A stretch of DNA of 64,000 nt from Strongylocentrotus purpuratus (GCF_000002235.5 NW_022145601.1:20805889-20869888), one strand, 5' to 3'; shown: positions 14,301 to 23,861, counted from the first letter of the stretch. Program-made: numbers and translations. Notes: generated from the sequence alone by a model not told the origin.

Positions 14301-16683
14301 CATGTCATTTTCGCTTTCTGTACAGGGCACTGAGACCATAACGAATACTGACCGTCTCAAGCCGAACGCTGTGACCTGGGGAGTGTTCCCTGGGGCAGAG
14401 GTCAAACAACCCACCGTCGTTGACCCGATCAGCTTCATGTCATGGAAGGTCAGTGTACTATCATATTTATTGTTACATCTCATTATTTTAGAGTTATGTT
14501 TTCTACATCAATGTTCAGATTTAAGCTCGAAAGAGAAAATGCAAGTGATTTACAAAAGATATATACTTATTTTATTACAGGTTATTATTAGTTTCATAGA
14601 TGTTAAAATTCTTCTTGGGCCCGGTGCAATTCTGCTTGATATTGATACAGGAAAAAAAAACTAAATGCAGAGGGATCAGCTACATGTATTTGGTAAAATC
14701 AATATATTTATATAATATCGGATGGCTTTGAGTGTGATACAAGAATATATTGCTCGAGCTATGACAATATTGGACGAGTCAAAGACGAGTCTAATATTGT
14801 CTTAGCGAGAGCAATATATTCTTGTATCATACAAAAACATAGCCATACAATATTATTATTATCTGTATTAGTCTGACTAGCGAAATAAGATAATTTGACT
14901 TACTTCTGTAAATATGGCTTTGTTTTCGTGTCGTATCGATATGATATTGATATCGATAGTTGAAGTTCCTGGATGACTGATCAATACGAAAACAATATTG
15001 GTCAGTCATCTGGGTACTGCGCTAAAGATATTGAATACACTGATTTATTGTACCACTGGGAATCCTTATATAGATAATAATTGCTTTTATTTAAAATCTG
15101 AATTATTCCCCCTCCCCCTCCCTTTTGACTTCTTGTAGGACGAAGCATTCGGCTTGTGGTTAGAATCATGGAGGACCCTCTACAAGGAAGGCTCCCCCTC
15201 CTGGCACGTCATCCAGTTCATCCACGACACCTACTTCCTGGTGAACCTCGTCGACAACGACTACGTCAAAGGCAACGTCCTGTTCGAGATCATCGAGCGT
15301 ATGCTGGAGAGGTGTGGGAACTCCAAGGGAGACTGCCGAGTAGGAGATATCGAAGATGAGTGCATAGCCACTAAGAGACTGAAGGTAGAGTGTTCGTTCT
15401 TTTAAAGAGACATAGAAGTGGGTTCCCACTGGCAATTTTAGATAGATATAGATATTTAATTTATTGTGTTCTTCCAAAGCAAAAGAAGAAACTTTCCTTC
15501 CAGGTGATCATACATAGAATTACACAACTTATACAAAATTTATAATATAAATACAATCATATCAAAATATCAAATGCATACAAATAACGAATAAATAAAT
15601 AATACATACTTATAATACAAATTACATAAAACATAAGGATAAAGGGAAGAAGACAAAAAGGGAGAAATAGAGAATTTGACACTGTTTGTGTGTTTACCAA
15701 ATAACAGGTGTTGTCAATCACCAGGATTACCATTCAGTTTTATGACCAACAGGCCTTCTCTCATACTTTGACTTTCCCTCATCCGAAGACTCTCTGAGAG
15801 ACTAGGATATATTTCTTGATGGGCCTACAGGTTTGTTTTTTGCAGACTTGTACGCCCATTAATGGTATTTCCACCACGTCTGGTGTCAGCAAATACTTGC
15901 CTTCTACACTTTGAAACCGACGCCCCATTCCTTTAAATGATTATGAACATGATAATAATTGGATTTATATAGCTTCTTTTCTGAAGGATACAGTGCACTG
16001 CCCCTTAGTATATGAATAAATTAAGAGAAATTGTAGATGATTATGTTTTCAGATGGTTTTTGAAGAAGTCAAGTTAAATACAATTTCATAGAAATGCAGG
16101 GAGTTGGTTCCATAGGCATTGATCAAACGATTGCCATGATTAGAAGCCAGCATGTTTGGGGAATTTCGGGAATAAAAAAGGAAAGGTGATGTAGAGTAAC
16201 CTTAATTATAGTTGAACCTGCTATAACAACCATCTCTATCAAATCACCTTTTTGGCCCCAGTGAACAATATTTTCATTGATAAGCTTTCTAAAGGTACCA
16301 GTACATTAAGACGCCCTAGCAATAGAGACCGATTTTCTTGTCTTGCTAGAGCGGTCTTTATATCCAGGTCTCACTTTACCTTCTCTGTTTTATATTCAAA
16401 AGATTTCCTTTTTTAAATCCTTGATTTATCTCTATGTGTGAATGTGAATGTGTTATCATTTTGGAGAGTGTTTCTCTTGTATCCTCAAGGAAAAACTATG
16501 TGTTAAATGTGCTTTTTTGTTGTTGGTTTGTTATGCATTTACAATTGCTTTTTAAATCTACATGTAACGATATAGATATGTTAATATTATTATTATTATT
16601 ATTAATCATGATTCTTAAACCTTCTTTCTGAAAATGTCATTTACCAGGTCTCTGAAGAGGAGATGAGCTTGTCCAACGACTGA
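1158..16683 (+). CDS. MTHFR: Methylenetetrahydrofolate reductase, 11 coding exons (gene span)
   Basis: MTHFR reduces 5,10-methylenetetrahydrofolate to 5-methyltetrahydrofolate with NAD(P)H and FAD in the cytosol, feeding methionine synthase. The eleven exons join in frame (2079 nt, 692 residues plus stop); the human protein is 656. Residues 1-70 are a Ser/Pro/Thr-rich tail with TP and SP pairs near 39-49, like the phosphorylated tail of vertebrate MTHFR. The catalytic barrel follows, with [11 protein letters not shown] (Glu76 matching the human catalytic Glu63), RFDRM, NYCGL, GGFNYA and [14 protein letters not shown]. Ala237 aligns with human Ala222, the site of the common heat-labile variant. 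The linker RPLPW...[14 protein letters not shown] and the S-adenosylmethionine-binding regulatory domain ([38 protein letters not shown]-like, LVNLVDND) complete it. The start at 1158 has a strong context (A at -3, G at +4); the reading frame extends upstream but without an ATG. The gene ends in TGA at 16681-16683 and converges with the ABC transporter gene. Confidence 0.97.
1433..2689. other. MTHFR intron 1, first part with poly(G) runs
   Basis: No coding signal is seen. It contains a T22 run followed by a G18 run (about 1680-1720), a G20 run (about 2063-2082) and a G20 run (about 2219-2238). The short reading frames here are low complexity, and a 135-codon frame at 2269-2676 matches no family I recognise. 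Confidence 0.6.
2690..4165 (+). repeat. Purine-rich minisatellite, degenerate unit of about 50 bp
   Basis: About 1.45 kb of imperfect tandem copies built from the words GAATAACATAAGGAAAGA, CAGAAAGAGAA, GGTGATAGAAGGAAGAAACA and ATAGATAATGGAAAGAT. The + strand is almost free of C. The long minus-strand frames across it (Ser/Phe/Leu-rich) are composition artefacts. Confidence 0.85.
4166..4920. other. MTHFR intron 1, middle part
   Basis: Non-coding and AT-rich. The words GAAGGGGAAATCCACCC.GATAT near 4218 recur at about 60371, so this is probably part of a dispersed repeat. Nothing else could be assigned. Confidence 0.35.
4921..4986. repeat. Poly(C) homopolymer, about 66 nt
   Basis: An uninterrupted C run of roughly 66 bases in MTHFR intron 1. 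Its length is likely polymorphic or poorly determined by sequencing, and the G-rich complement can form quadruplexes. Confidence 0.95.
5290..5464. mobile_element. MITE-like repeat, CAGTCAAACCTG family (degenerate copy)
   Basis: Carries GTGACCACTGTAGACA at the left and AAGCAGGTCTGACTGTA at the right, as in the better copy at 16866-17027. A (TC)n microsatellite (5350-5388) interrupts it. It ends 46 nt before MTHFR exon 2. Confidence 0.6.
5511..5749 (+). CDS. MTHFR: MTHFR coding exon 2
   Basis: Residues 92-172 of the barrel (RFDRM, GGPLF.DITWH, NYCGLDT.LHM, NI.ALRG), colinear with human MTHFR. Acceptor ATCCACAG before 5511, donor G|GTAGGG after 5749. The exon begins 47 nt after a MITE remnant ending near 5464. 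Confidence 0.95.
5779..5824 (+). repeat. Poly(G)-rich tract
   Basis: About 46 bases of nearly pure G with a few A interruptions, 30 nt inside MTHFR intron 2. The Gly-rich and Pro-rich frames across it are artefacts. Confidence 0.9.
5825..6476. other. MTHFR intron 2 remainder
   Basis: AT-rich intron with no recognised repeat or exon. A pyrimidine-rich stretch precedes the exon 3 acceptor. Confidence 0.4.
6477..6593 (+). CDS. MTHFR: MTHFR coding exon 3
   Basis: Residues 172-211 (EW...[22 protein letters not shown]). Acceptor GATAG, donor G|GTGAG. Both borders split a codon 1+2, and the frame continues cleanly. Confidence 0.95.
7049..7340 (+). mobile_element. MITE-like element, GTTTCAC family (copy A)
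   Basis: About 290 bp between GGGGAGTGTTTCACGAAGAC and its imperfect complement TTTGTGAAGCGACCCCC, with inner arms around ATCGACATTAAATTGGACTT. A second copy lies at 44031-44306. No coding capacity. It ends 50 nt before MTHFR exon 4. Confidence 0.75.
7391..7584 (+). CDS. MTHFR: MTHFR coding exon 4
   Basis: Residues 211-275 ([37 protein letters not shown]). Contains Ala237, equivalent to human Ala222. Acceptor TTTGACAG, donor CAG|GTGAGA. Confidence 0.96.
7618..7817 (+). mobile_element. MITE-like element, AAAGCCC family (copy A)
   Basis: About 200 bp, starting AAAGCCCTACTGCACTACTT and ending in GGCTTT. Close relatives are at 10852-11042 and, reversed, at 33369-33567. The shared core includes AATGCCTAATCGGTGACC and GGTCTAATCCCTCCT. 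Confidence 0.8.
7998..8280 (+). mobile_element. tRNA-derived SINE (copy 1)
   Basis: The head resembles an old tRNA with A-box-like TAGTCCAGTGGTTTAAGC and B-box-like GGTGGTTCAATCCC. The body has TTTGCCACACTCGACCCAGG and GGGTACCTGGCAGG, and the tail is (TTA)n. Other copies lie at 23862-24085, 35395-35640 (reversed), 45905-46025 and 59611-59850. Confidence 0.75.
8292..8446 (+). CDS. MTHFR: MTHFR coding exon 5
   Basis: Residues 276-327 ([34 protein letters not shown]), the end of the barrel core. Acceptor TTTCCAG, donor AG|GTGAGA; the last Ser codon is split 2+1. Confidence 0.96.
8867..10125. mobile_element. Candidate non-autonomous DNA element with inverted ends
   Basis: CTTTGGTCCTATGAGATCCA at the left pairs with the complement of the right-hand GGAACTCATAGGATCAAAG. 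The 1.26-kb interior fills most of MTHFR intron 5 and is richer in CG dinucleotides than its surroundings. No transposase frame is visible. Element borders and target-site duplication are not resolved. Confidence 0.5.
10165..10215 (+). repeat. (TC)n microsatellite
   Basis: A short pyrimidine-rich TCTCTC run in MTHFR intron 5. Confidence 0.8.
10429..10840 (+). CDS. MTHFR: MTHFR coding exon 6
   Basis: Residues 327-464. Holds the last barrel strand ([11 protein letters not shown]), the interdomain linker (RPLPW to [29 protein letters not shown]) and the start of the regulatory domain ([26 protein letters not shown]). It is the longest coding exon and is far richer in G and C than its introns. 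Confidence 0.96.
10852..11042 (+). mobile_element. MITE-like element, AAAGCCC family (copy B)
   Basis: About 190 bp, same orientation and core as the copy at 7618-7817. It starts only 12 nt after the exon 6 boundary, so it sits almost on the donor site of MTHFR intron 6 without disturbing it. Confidence 0.8.
11542..11724 (+). CDS. MTHFR: MTHFR coding exon 7
   Basis: Residues 465-525 of the regulatory domain ([36 protein letters not shown]). Phase 0 at both borders: acceptor CACGCAG, donor AAG|GTAACA. Confidence 0.95.
11975..12360 (+). repeat. Degenerate telomere-like repeats (CCCTAA variants)
   Basis: Around 380 bp of MTHFR intron 7 made mostly of CCTAACCC, AACCTTAA, ACCCTAACC and related 6-7 nt words, interspersed with longer diverged spacers. 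The C-rich strand is +. It resembles an old interstitial telomeric tract or a minisatellite derived from one. Confidence 0.65.
12361..13471. other. MTHFR intron 7 remainder
   Basis: AT-rich, with no recognised repeat or exon. The pyrimidine-rich segment before 13472 serves the exon 8 acceptor. Confidence 0.4.
13472..13570 (+). CDS. MTHFR: MTHFR coding exon 8
   Basis: Residues 526-558 (AYLEFF.SRE...LL..L, VNYH.VNAK). Phase 0 on both sides: acceptor TTTCCACAG, donor AAG|GTTTGT. Confidence 0.94.
13571..14325. other. MTHFR intron 8
   Basis: No repeat or coding signal recognised. Its short frames do not match known families. Confidence 0.4.
14326..14448 (+). CDS. MTHFR: MTHFR coding exon 9
   Basis: Residues 559-599 ([26 protein letters not shown]). 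Phase 0; acceptor CTGTACAG, donor AAG|GTCAGT. Confidence 0.95.
14733..14832. repeat. Inverted repeat / foldback in MTHFR intron 9
   Basis: Two arms of about 45 nt, containing TACAAGAATATATTGCTCGA and its near complement, with ACAATATTGGACGAGTC facing GACGAGTCTAATATTGT across a tiny loop. Probably a small palindromic MITE. Confidence 0.75.
15139..15384 (+). CDS. MTHFR: MTHFR coding exon 10
   Basis: Residues 600-681 (DEAFGLW.E.W..LY.E.SPS...[16 protein letters not shown]) plus a less conserved acidic tail. Acceptor CTTGTAG, donor AAG|GTAGAG. Confidence 0.94.
15385..16205. other. MTHFR intron 10, first part
   Basis: AT-rich. Around 15950-16010 there is a reversed GATTTATATAGC / CAGTGCACT motif of the kind found at the 3' ends of SINEs or LINEs here. 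No exon is seen. Confidence 0.35.
16206..16380. mobile_element. MITE-like repeat, CAGTCAAACCTG family (old copy)
   Basis: Diverged copy running from GTTGAACCTGCTATAACAAC to GGTCTTTATATCCAGGTCTC, similar in plan to the copies at 16866-17027 and 61138-61297. Confidence 0.5.
16648..16683 (+). CDS. MTHFR: MTHFR coding exon 11 (C-terminal end)
   Basis: A short terminal exon of eleven residues ([11 protein letters not shown]) and TGA. It is too short for ORF finders and is inferred from the phase-0 acceptor TTACCAG and the in-frame stop. The alternative, reading through the exon 10 donor, would stop soon after 15384. Confidence 0.75.
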   Translation, partial: VSEEEMSLSND

Positions 16684-17143
16684 TGACCGCACTGATGACC
16701 GCCATTGCTGGAGGACAGATATTGTCTGTCCAGAGGATCTGAAATACAATTGATGCAGCTTTGCATTTCTCACAGTCGGTAGCTTGGGGGTTTAGAATCT
16801 GAACCGATGTGTTTAATAAGCAGGAGCCACATTCACACTTCTGAAATAGGAGCACTTTGATCTAATACAGTCAAACCTGTCTATAGTGACTGCCCAAGGG
16901 AAACACAAAAAAAGTGGCCTTTGTATACAGGTTCCTTTAGTACATGATTCAATGAGAAACCATTTTCAAGGGAAACAACAAATGTGGCCTTTGTAGACAG
17001 GTGGTCACTAAAGCAGGTTTGACTGTAGCTGGATGGCCCTTATAATCACGGTCATGAAAGGAGATCAGTCTCTGGCTCTAGGGGTTTGAAACCTTGGTCT
17101 TGGTCTTGGTCTTGACCCAAGGACCTAATGCGAACGAAATAAA
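16684..17143 (+). other. MTHFR: Probable MTHFR 3' untranslated region
   Basis: Follows the TGA. The first canonical AATAAA is at 17138-17143; later AATAAA words (for example near 18743) allow a longer transcript. A MITE (16866-17027) would be included in the mRNA. Confidence 0.5.
16866..17027. mobile_element. MITE-like element, CAGTCAAACCTG family (best copy)
   Basis: 162 bp with terminal inverted repeats TACAGTCAAACCTGTCTATA and its complement ending GCAGGTTTGACTGTA. The interior holds two arms around GGGAAACA...GTGGCCTTTGTA. Relatives are at 5290, 16206, 25549, 56046 and 61138. Confidence 0.8.
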
Positions 17144-17161
17144 CTCAGCAGATTTCATCTT

Positions 17162-17297
17162 GGGCCCCGTTTCATAAAACTTGTGATCAATAACAGGTAA
17201 CTGTTATAAGTTACTGAAATCGTGGAATTTGATTGGCTTAGATCAAATTTGTCATAGAAATTTAGCATTTGATAACAAGTTTGATGAAACGGGGCCC
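17162..17297. mobile_element. MITE with GGGCCCCGTTTCAT ends
   Basis: 136 bp. The left end GGGCCCCGTTTCATAAAACT is complementary to the right end AGTTTGATGAAACGGGGCCC, and the inner arms also pair in part. No coding capacity. Confidence 0.85.
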
Positions 17298-17299
17298 TG

Positions 17300-18483
17300 G
17301 TCTTGGGACCCATGACTTGTGGAAGCCAATATATAGGTAGCCAGTGGTATGTAACATTGCCAAAGAGCCTCAAACCTGCCATGTAAAATATAACCAAAAT
17401 GTATATAAGCATGAAAGAATTACTGTGCTTAGTGTGAAAGCAAATGACTTATCCTACTTAAGTGCTCTTCTCGGTCTCTTTTACTAGGCTAGGATGCTCT
17501 TATTTCATAGTGTGAATGGTCGCTATTCATCGAGTTGAATGCATGGTTCGAATCCGTAAAGTAGACTGTGACGCTGCAAACACTTGCCATGTTGAAATAA
17601 GGTTGTCCCAATGCAATGCATTGGGACTAGTTGGGTTATTAAGTTCGCAAAAAACAAAATCAAACAAATAATCTCTGATTTTGAATCATTATTTATTTGA
17701 GAAAGTCAGTGATTTGAATCAATACATTGATTGAATAATCAAGATTGTTGAGTAAAATTGTGATTTTTCTTTTTTCTCACTAAAAATACCCACTGTGGTT
17801 TAGTATGCCAATAAAGAGTGATAAAGAGTGATAAATTGATAGATTATTTATTGTGCTCCTTGTCGTCAGTCACATACATGTATGTTTGTAAATTTTCACA
17901 CAATGTTTTCTTTTTGGCAGTATATTTATTTATCAAATGTTTTAATGCATATGTTTGCAGTAAGTGAATGAAAGATGTTTACCCTGGTATGAAAAGTGGA
18001 TGTGGTGCATAAAATCAAATGAATTTCAGATGTCTATTCATGAAAATCGAAAGTATCGTATTAGGTGAATGCCGTTGAAGATGGAGTTATCAACAAACTC
18101 GTACTCGCTGGGCGTCTTAATTCAGGGATCACACAATCTTCGGTTGACAGGGAGTAAGTAGGGGGAGATTGCATAGCGCTGGAGGACATTGTTAAAATTA
18201 AATCGGCCAGATTCTGGACTAGAATGATGCAAGTAGTGGATTAGAATGTACTAATATAAATTCGCATTTTTATGCTTTTTCATTTATATATTTTATTTTT
18301 CAAATAGTTCTTGTGTACATGTCTTATGTATCCTTCTAGTGCTTTGACAAGAATTAAAATCTACATAGTACAGGGAAACTAAAAACCAGTGTTAATTATA
18401 GTTGTTTTCAGCTGTTGCAATGCTTAAAAGCTCTATACGTTTTATGTTGTCCAAACTGTCTTTAAAACACACATTGTATATAG
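17300..18483. other. Intergenic, downstream of MTHFR
   Basis: AT-rich, with no gene recognised. A GATAAAGAGT duplication is visible at 17813-17832. Confidence 0.4.
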
Positions 18484-18498
18484 ATGAATGTACATAAT

Positions 18499-18601
18499 TA
18501 TCGTCCCTATTTTCATGAAGTGACGGTAGTGAGGAAAATCGTAATGCAAAGTGAATGCGATTTTTATTCACTACCGTCACTTCGTGAAAATAGGGACGAT
18601 A
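18499..18601. repeat. Perfect-stem inverted repeat
   Basis: Two arms of about 34 nt, ATCGTCCCTATTTTCATGAA...GGTAGTGA and its complement, with about one mismatch and a loop of about 35 nt. Likely a short palindromic MITE. Confidence 0.85.
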
Positions 18602-21319
18602 TATTACCGTTTAGAATAGGAATTTTTTTTTTAATTATTCAATGTTTCTTTGTTTTCAACCTACTATAATTTGTTTCATTTCTGTAACATTACTTTAAAT
18701 AGTGTAAAAACATATTTGATTTATGTTATTATTGTTGTTGGTGAATAAAATCACTCACTCATTCAATCTATCCATCCATAAACCAACCCTCTGTTTGGAA
18801 TGTTTTGATATGTCCTTGCTTTTCTAAAAATTCTATGTAAAAAATAAAAAATAATTTGAATATGCCCACTGGATTTTGCGTTATACCTTTTAAAAGGATT
18901 TAAATATATTTGTTGGTATTTTTTTGCCATGTACTGAACTATTTTGTATATTTATTTCTACTAATGTGAATTGTGAACATAGAGTTTGCTAATGAAATAT
19001 CTTACTTATAACATGGAGAAATCTAGCTTGCATATACTTCACTGATTTTAATTCTTGAGGAATTTCTTATGTTAATTATATTTTTCTTAAATATAATTGA
19101 ATAGCCACTGTATTCAAATACCACCAATAATAAGAATAATTCTCTTATTTGTTTTATGTCGAGGAAGATTATTGGGTATAGTCTTATGTACAAATGAGAG
19201 GAGATGGAAGATTTATCACATCAACTTTTGTTTTAATTATTCAAGCACTTCTTCTTTTTTTAATGTTGGGGTAATGTGCTTTATCAAGTCCCAAGCAGCA
19301 AATTTGTTACCTTGTATTTTTCATCAAGCACATGAACCATTTTTCAGGCATATATCAGGGAAATTCTCCCTATATGTTCTTTAATGGTTTCTTTATAGTA
19401 CCTTACAATTTGCTCAAAGGCTAAATTGAACTTTCTATTCTTTGTGTTTTTACCCACCTGACTATTCATCAGACTTCAGAACGATTTTATGTTTTAGTAC
19501 AGAATTGATTTGTCGTATGAAACCACTATAAAGCCTACTCCCATTATATGTCTCATTATTTTAGGGGTGCTAGGGTAATTTTTTAACATGGTATTTTATC
19601 CAGTGACTAAAGCATTAACTCACTGCACTGGTGCAAGAATAAGAGATGATTGTAAATAATAGTTTCAGCAGTATTATGTACATGTTTCTTTGATGAATGT
19701 GGATTATGTGCCATTTCCACTGACATGTGAATGTGTTATTGTGTGATTATATAATGCACCATTGTATCAATATATCATTAAAAAGATATTAAAGTGCGAA
19801 GAAAAGAGAAAAGTAAATGTATGAAGGTGAATAGTATCAGATTTCATTATTCAATAATTATTAATTGAGCTGTTGATATTATTTTCAATTTTTCAGATTT
19901 GTATACGAAACCTGCATATCGTATTGAAATTAAATTGGCTGGTATGTTAATTTCATAATGTTTGGTTCAGGCCTTCTAACAATATTAGACAAATAAATAA
20001 TGTAATTTAGCACCATGCATACATATTCATTCTGAAGATGAATTGTGGTGTTGGATATATACTGATGTAATCGAGGGTTATACCCCTTTTCTGGTCAGAA
20101 GCTAATTAATTTTATTGATATTGTAACTCATTTTATCAGTATTTTGCATCTTTTTCTAAAAGAAAATAAATACCAGTCGATATTGACTGAAACTCCATGC
20201 ATATAGCCTGTATAGTGTTAATTTCTTGTCTAAAGCTCGAGGAAAAGAAAGATAAGAGTTGAGCTAATATTGATTTTGAAAGTACCATGCGCAGCCCGGC
20301 CTTATAATATTGGAATTGTGGACTGCAATATCTCTTCACATAATTTTTGACTGAAACCAAGTTTGAAACATCTTTTTCCTGGTTTTTTTTTGTCTCCCCC
20401 CCCCCCGAGAAGGGTGCTATAGTGCATTTCAAGTAATATTCCTACCAGGTACATTATACCTGAGCTGTGCTCAAAAATGTATATTAACGTCTTGCTAAAG
20501 GACGTTAGTCCTTATTTAGATCTATGGCAGATATGATAGTGAGCGAGTGAATGAGAGAGCAAGTAAGCTTTTTTTTTTTTGGGGGGGGGGGGGGGGTGAA
20601 GGTCCTAGATGTTTCTAAAATTGTTTGACCATATACATGAGCCAGATTAGGTCGACTAATGCATTCAGATAACCACTCCAGCAAAGCATAGAGAGTCAAT
20701 GCTAATGCGTATTGACCTTTAACACTGCACTGCACTACGTGTAAATAGGCAGTATTTGGATACATGAATAGTCAATACACTCATAACACACAGATGCAGA
20801 CAATTATGCCGATGCAGTTGATCGGCATGTTTGACAGTAGACTCACAATTTGAATTTTTTAATTATTCTTTCTAACATCGGAAAGATAAACAAATAGTAT
20901 TTTACTGCTATTTAGGTGTCATCAATCGTCACTAAAGTAACGATTTTGAGTGAAATCAGTTGAGTTTCGTACAGTGGTGTTTGAAATGTTGAGAATCAAC
21001 AGCATAGCTTTTAATACACAGCCAGGATAGTAATGCAGCTATGTGTGGGTCCGTCGCGACGCGTCGGCGTTGACGTGTGTTTTTTTAAGAGCACACAAAT
21101 CAGCGTATGGGACTGAATATAAATTTACGTTCTGAAATCGTTGTTTTACGGGCAATTTTTCGTATGCTGGGTTGAGCAATTGGCCTAAACATTATAAAAA
21201 TCTCGGGAAATTACTTCGGTGAATCGAAATGTAAGCAAATATTTTATTTGGGTAAAGATACTTATTTTCGATACGTATCTAATTTCATTAACGTAAATGC
21301 CCCTCAATGGTCGTGCGAA
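18602..21319. other. Intergenic stretch without a recognised gene
   Basis: AT-rich. Holds a T/G homopolymer pair (T11 G17, about 20570-20596) and a short C run (about 20398). The short frames match no family I know. Confidence 0.4.
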
Positions 21320-21391
21320 GCGTTGGTGGTATAATGGTTAGCATAGTTGCCTTCCAAGCAATTGATCCGGGTTCGATTCCCGGCCAACGCA
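21320..21391 (+). tRNA. tRNA-Gly, anticodon TCC
   Basis: A complete 72-nt cloverleaf: acceptor stem GCGTTGG/CCAACGC with discriminator A, D arm within GGTATAATGGTTAGC, anticodon stem GTTGC/GCAAT with loop CTTCCAA (TCC at 21353-21355), and T arm CCGGG-TTCGATT-CCCGG. A- and B-box promoter sequences are intact. Decodes GGA and possibly GGG. It looks functional, unlike the tRNA-like SINE heads elsewhere in the window. Confidence 0.97.
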
Positions 21392-21403
21392 GATGGCATA
21401 TAA

Positions 21404-21408
21404 TTTTT
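21404..21408 (+). terminator. RNA polymerase III terminator of tRNA-Gly
   Basis: TTTTT run 13 nt after the tRNA 3' end, the usual polymerase III stop signal. Confidence 0.75.
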
Positions 21409-21430
21409 GTTTCACCTTCCTCTGTTTTTT

Positions 21431-21655
21431 AATACACATTACTCTAATTATTACTTTCACTTTCTTATTTTCACACATTTCACTGCTTTTATGCCATTTT
21501 AATATCATTTAAAAGTAGTTAAAGTACCAGTATAGGCAATACCATACTTTTTTAATACACATCACTTTAATTGTCACGTTCACTTTCTTATTCTTATGCG
21601 ATTCACTGCTCTTATCCCATTTTAATATTATACAAAAGTAGGTAGTACCGTACAA
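21431..21655 (+). repeat. Tandem duplication, 123-bp period
   Basis: Two diverged copies starting AATACACAT at 21431 and 21554, both with TTCACTTTCTTATT and CCATTTTAATAT, directly downstream of the tRNA gene. Confidence 0.75.
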
Positions 21656-22439
21656 TAATTTTGCTAACAGTACAAGTATTTATAGGCCTACCTATTTTCC
21701 TTGTCGGCTCAATACTCTTTATACAACTAAATACTTTATCTCTCAGTCAGTCACCTCCTTCTAAAAAAAGGATCTGCATGCACACACCAATCATATTAAG
21801 ATTTATCCAAAGATTTTTTTTTTCTTCTTCAATTCATACTTTCACCACTAAATTCTAAACTATAGTAATAGTCTTTATTGTACTCCCAGTTTGACTGAGA
21901 TTGACTGCTCGATCAGCCATAGATATTAAAATGGAGAAAAACTCAAATACTTATATACGAAGCATTTCCAAATACGTCTTCTTATACAAAAACACCTTCC
22001 TGGACAATTAAATCCACATTTAGTGCAATTGGCTGAATAAAAATGAATCATCATTTATTGATTTGTCAAAACATATATATATACTATATGACTGAAATAC
22101 TGGCATAAAATAAGGATTAAAATAATCTAATTGAAATATGTGAAGTAAAACACTATAGAAAAATATTTTGGTAAAATAATAATAATTATATTTGAAAGTT
22201 GCATAGCCACAAGGGCAAAAAAGTATATATCATGAGTTGGTGATGCTAAATGAATACTGAAGAACATATTAATAGCTTTCAGAACTCTTCCTCACTTGAT
22301 AATGCCGTTCACTACAAATGAGTATTGTGTTATTTTGATACTGAGGGGTAAGAGATATTCAAGTTTCTGATTCATTTCTTTAGCTGCATGCATACATGAT
22401 GCAAAATCAATCCTATATTTCATGGACATATAGCAAGAC
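21656..22439. other. Intergenic, no gene recognised
   Basis: AT-rich. Nothing beyond short A/T tracts could be assigned. Confidence 0.4.
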
Positions 22440-22885
22440 AGTTTATTGCCATTTGGTCTACACTCAGTTCGTCTACTACCTCAATCAGTCTATTCCCATA
22501 TGGTCTACACCCAGTCTGTTTAGGCCTATGCTATCCACATGGTCTAATAATCAATTGGTCTAATGATCATTTGGTCTAATTGTCATTTAGTCTAATTCCC
22601 AGTTTGTCTAATGCCCATTTTGTCTTCTATCCATGTGGTGTAATAATCATTTAATCATAAATAATGATAATCATGAAATGATAAATAGACCTCACAGATA
22701 GTAGACAAAAAGGGCATTAGACAAATGGTTTGACCATATGGAAATTAGACCAAATGATTATTAGACCAAATGATAAGAAGACAAAATAATTATTAGACCA
22801 TGTGGATAGTACCGGTAAGGAAGGGCTGGGTGTAGACTAATTGAGTAGTAGATGAACTGGTTGTAGACCAACGGCATTTCACCAG
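22440..22885. mobile_element. Foldback element with internal GGTCTAAT repeats
   Basis: About 445 bp nearly palindromic. The left half repeats CATTTGGTCTAAT-like units; the right half repeats the complement ATTAGACCAAATGA. The outer ends GCCATTTGGTCTACACTC and GTTGTAGACCAACGGC pair, as do ATCCACATGGTCTAATAA and ATTATTAGACCATGTGGAT. No coding capacity. Confidence 0.8.
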
Positions 22886-23861
22886 CAAGTCAACCCCCAA
22901 ATAAAATTGTTACATAATATTGCATTCATTGTATTAACATGTTTCACATAATGCCTGTCTATTGAACACTGATAAAAACCCGTCTTTGAAACCCATGGAA
23001 TGACAAATTTGCTTGGAAACATATATATATATCATAAAAACTATCATAAAAATCATCATTATTCTAGACCTACCGTCTTCTTATCTCTACATTATAAATC
23101 TAGTTAATAATGAAAGACAAAAAATGAAAAATAATCACTGTGTCAATCATTTCATGAGTTTATATACAAGGCAAATGTACACACGTAAATAAAAGTTCAA
23201 GCACAGTTCATAGTGTGAAATATATTTGATACATTGTCACAGAATAGCAGTTGATTTAAAAACATATACATCGTTATCTTGAGTTTGACACCTTTTCAAA
23301 CAATAAGTTACAGATCTCTTTTCCTGTATTACACAATAACAAAAGTAGAATGTAGATTTGTGTATCATTCATGAATACAGAAATTGCATTCACTTTTTGG
23401 TGCAACAATAATTTATTTTCATATATGAATATAATGTCAAAGATATTACAAATCTAAAACATGGATATATATGTGTATATCTGCTCTACATCATGATCTG
23501 GCTGGATATCAATTTAAACGTTATACTTTAAGCATAGTTTTGCTCACAAATATACAGTATAAAGAAAAAGGGGGGGGGGATAAATTCCTCCAATATTTGA
23601 CTAAGGGGGGATGGCCAATGTAATGTAATTAAAAAATTAAGACTGATATATTTTGAGGTATATAATAGACATAAAATATATGACATACAGTTACAGAATC
23701 TATAATTTTTGCATTTATGTTGTACATAATCATACTATGGCAGCACAGCTAAAGCCGGGGAAATAATCTCCAAGTTTGGAAGCGCTTAGTGATTCTAATA
23801 AGCGTTATATAAAAACTGAATATTATTATTAAAATCATTATTACTAGCACCCAGATATTGT
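22886..23861. other. Intergenic, no gene recognised
   Basis: AT-rich. Near 23768-23832 the words AGCGCTTAGTGATTC...TATATAAAAACTGAATATTATTATT look like the 3' tail of a SINE or LINE. Confidence 0.4.

Noticed and set aside
22440..22885. Short regularly repeated words resembling a CRISPR array
   Set aside because: Units are diverged, unevenly spaced and reversed in the second half. The surroundings are eukaryotic, with no cas genes. It is a foldback element.
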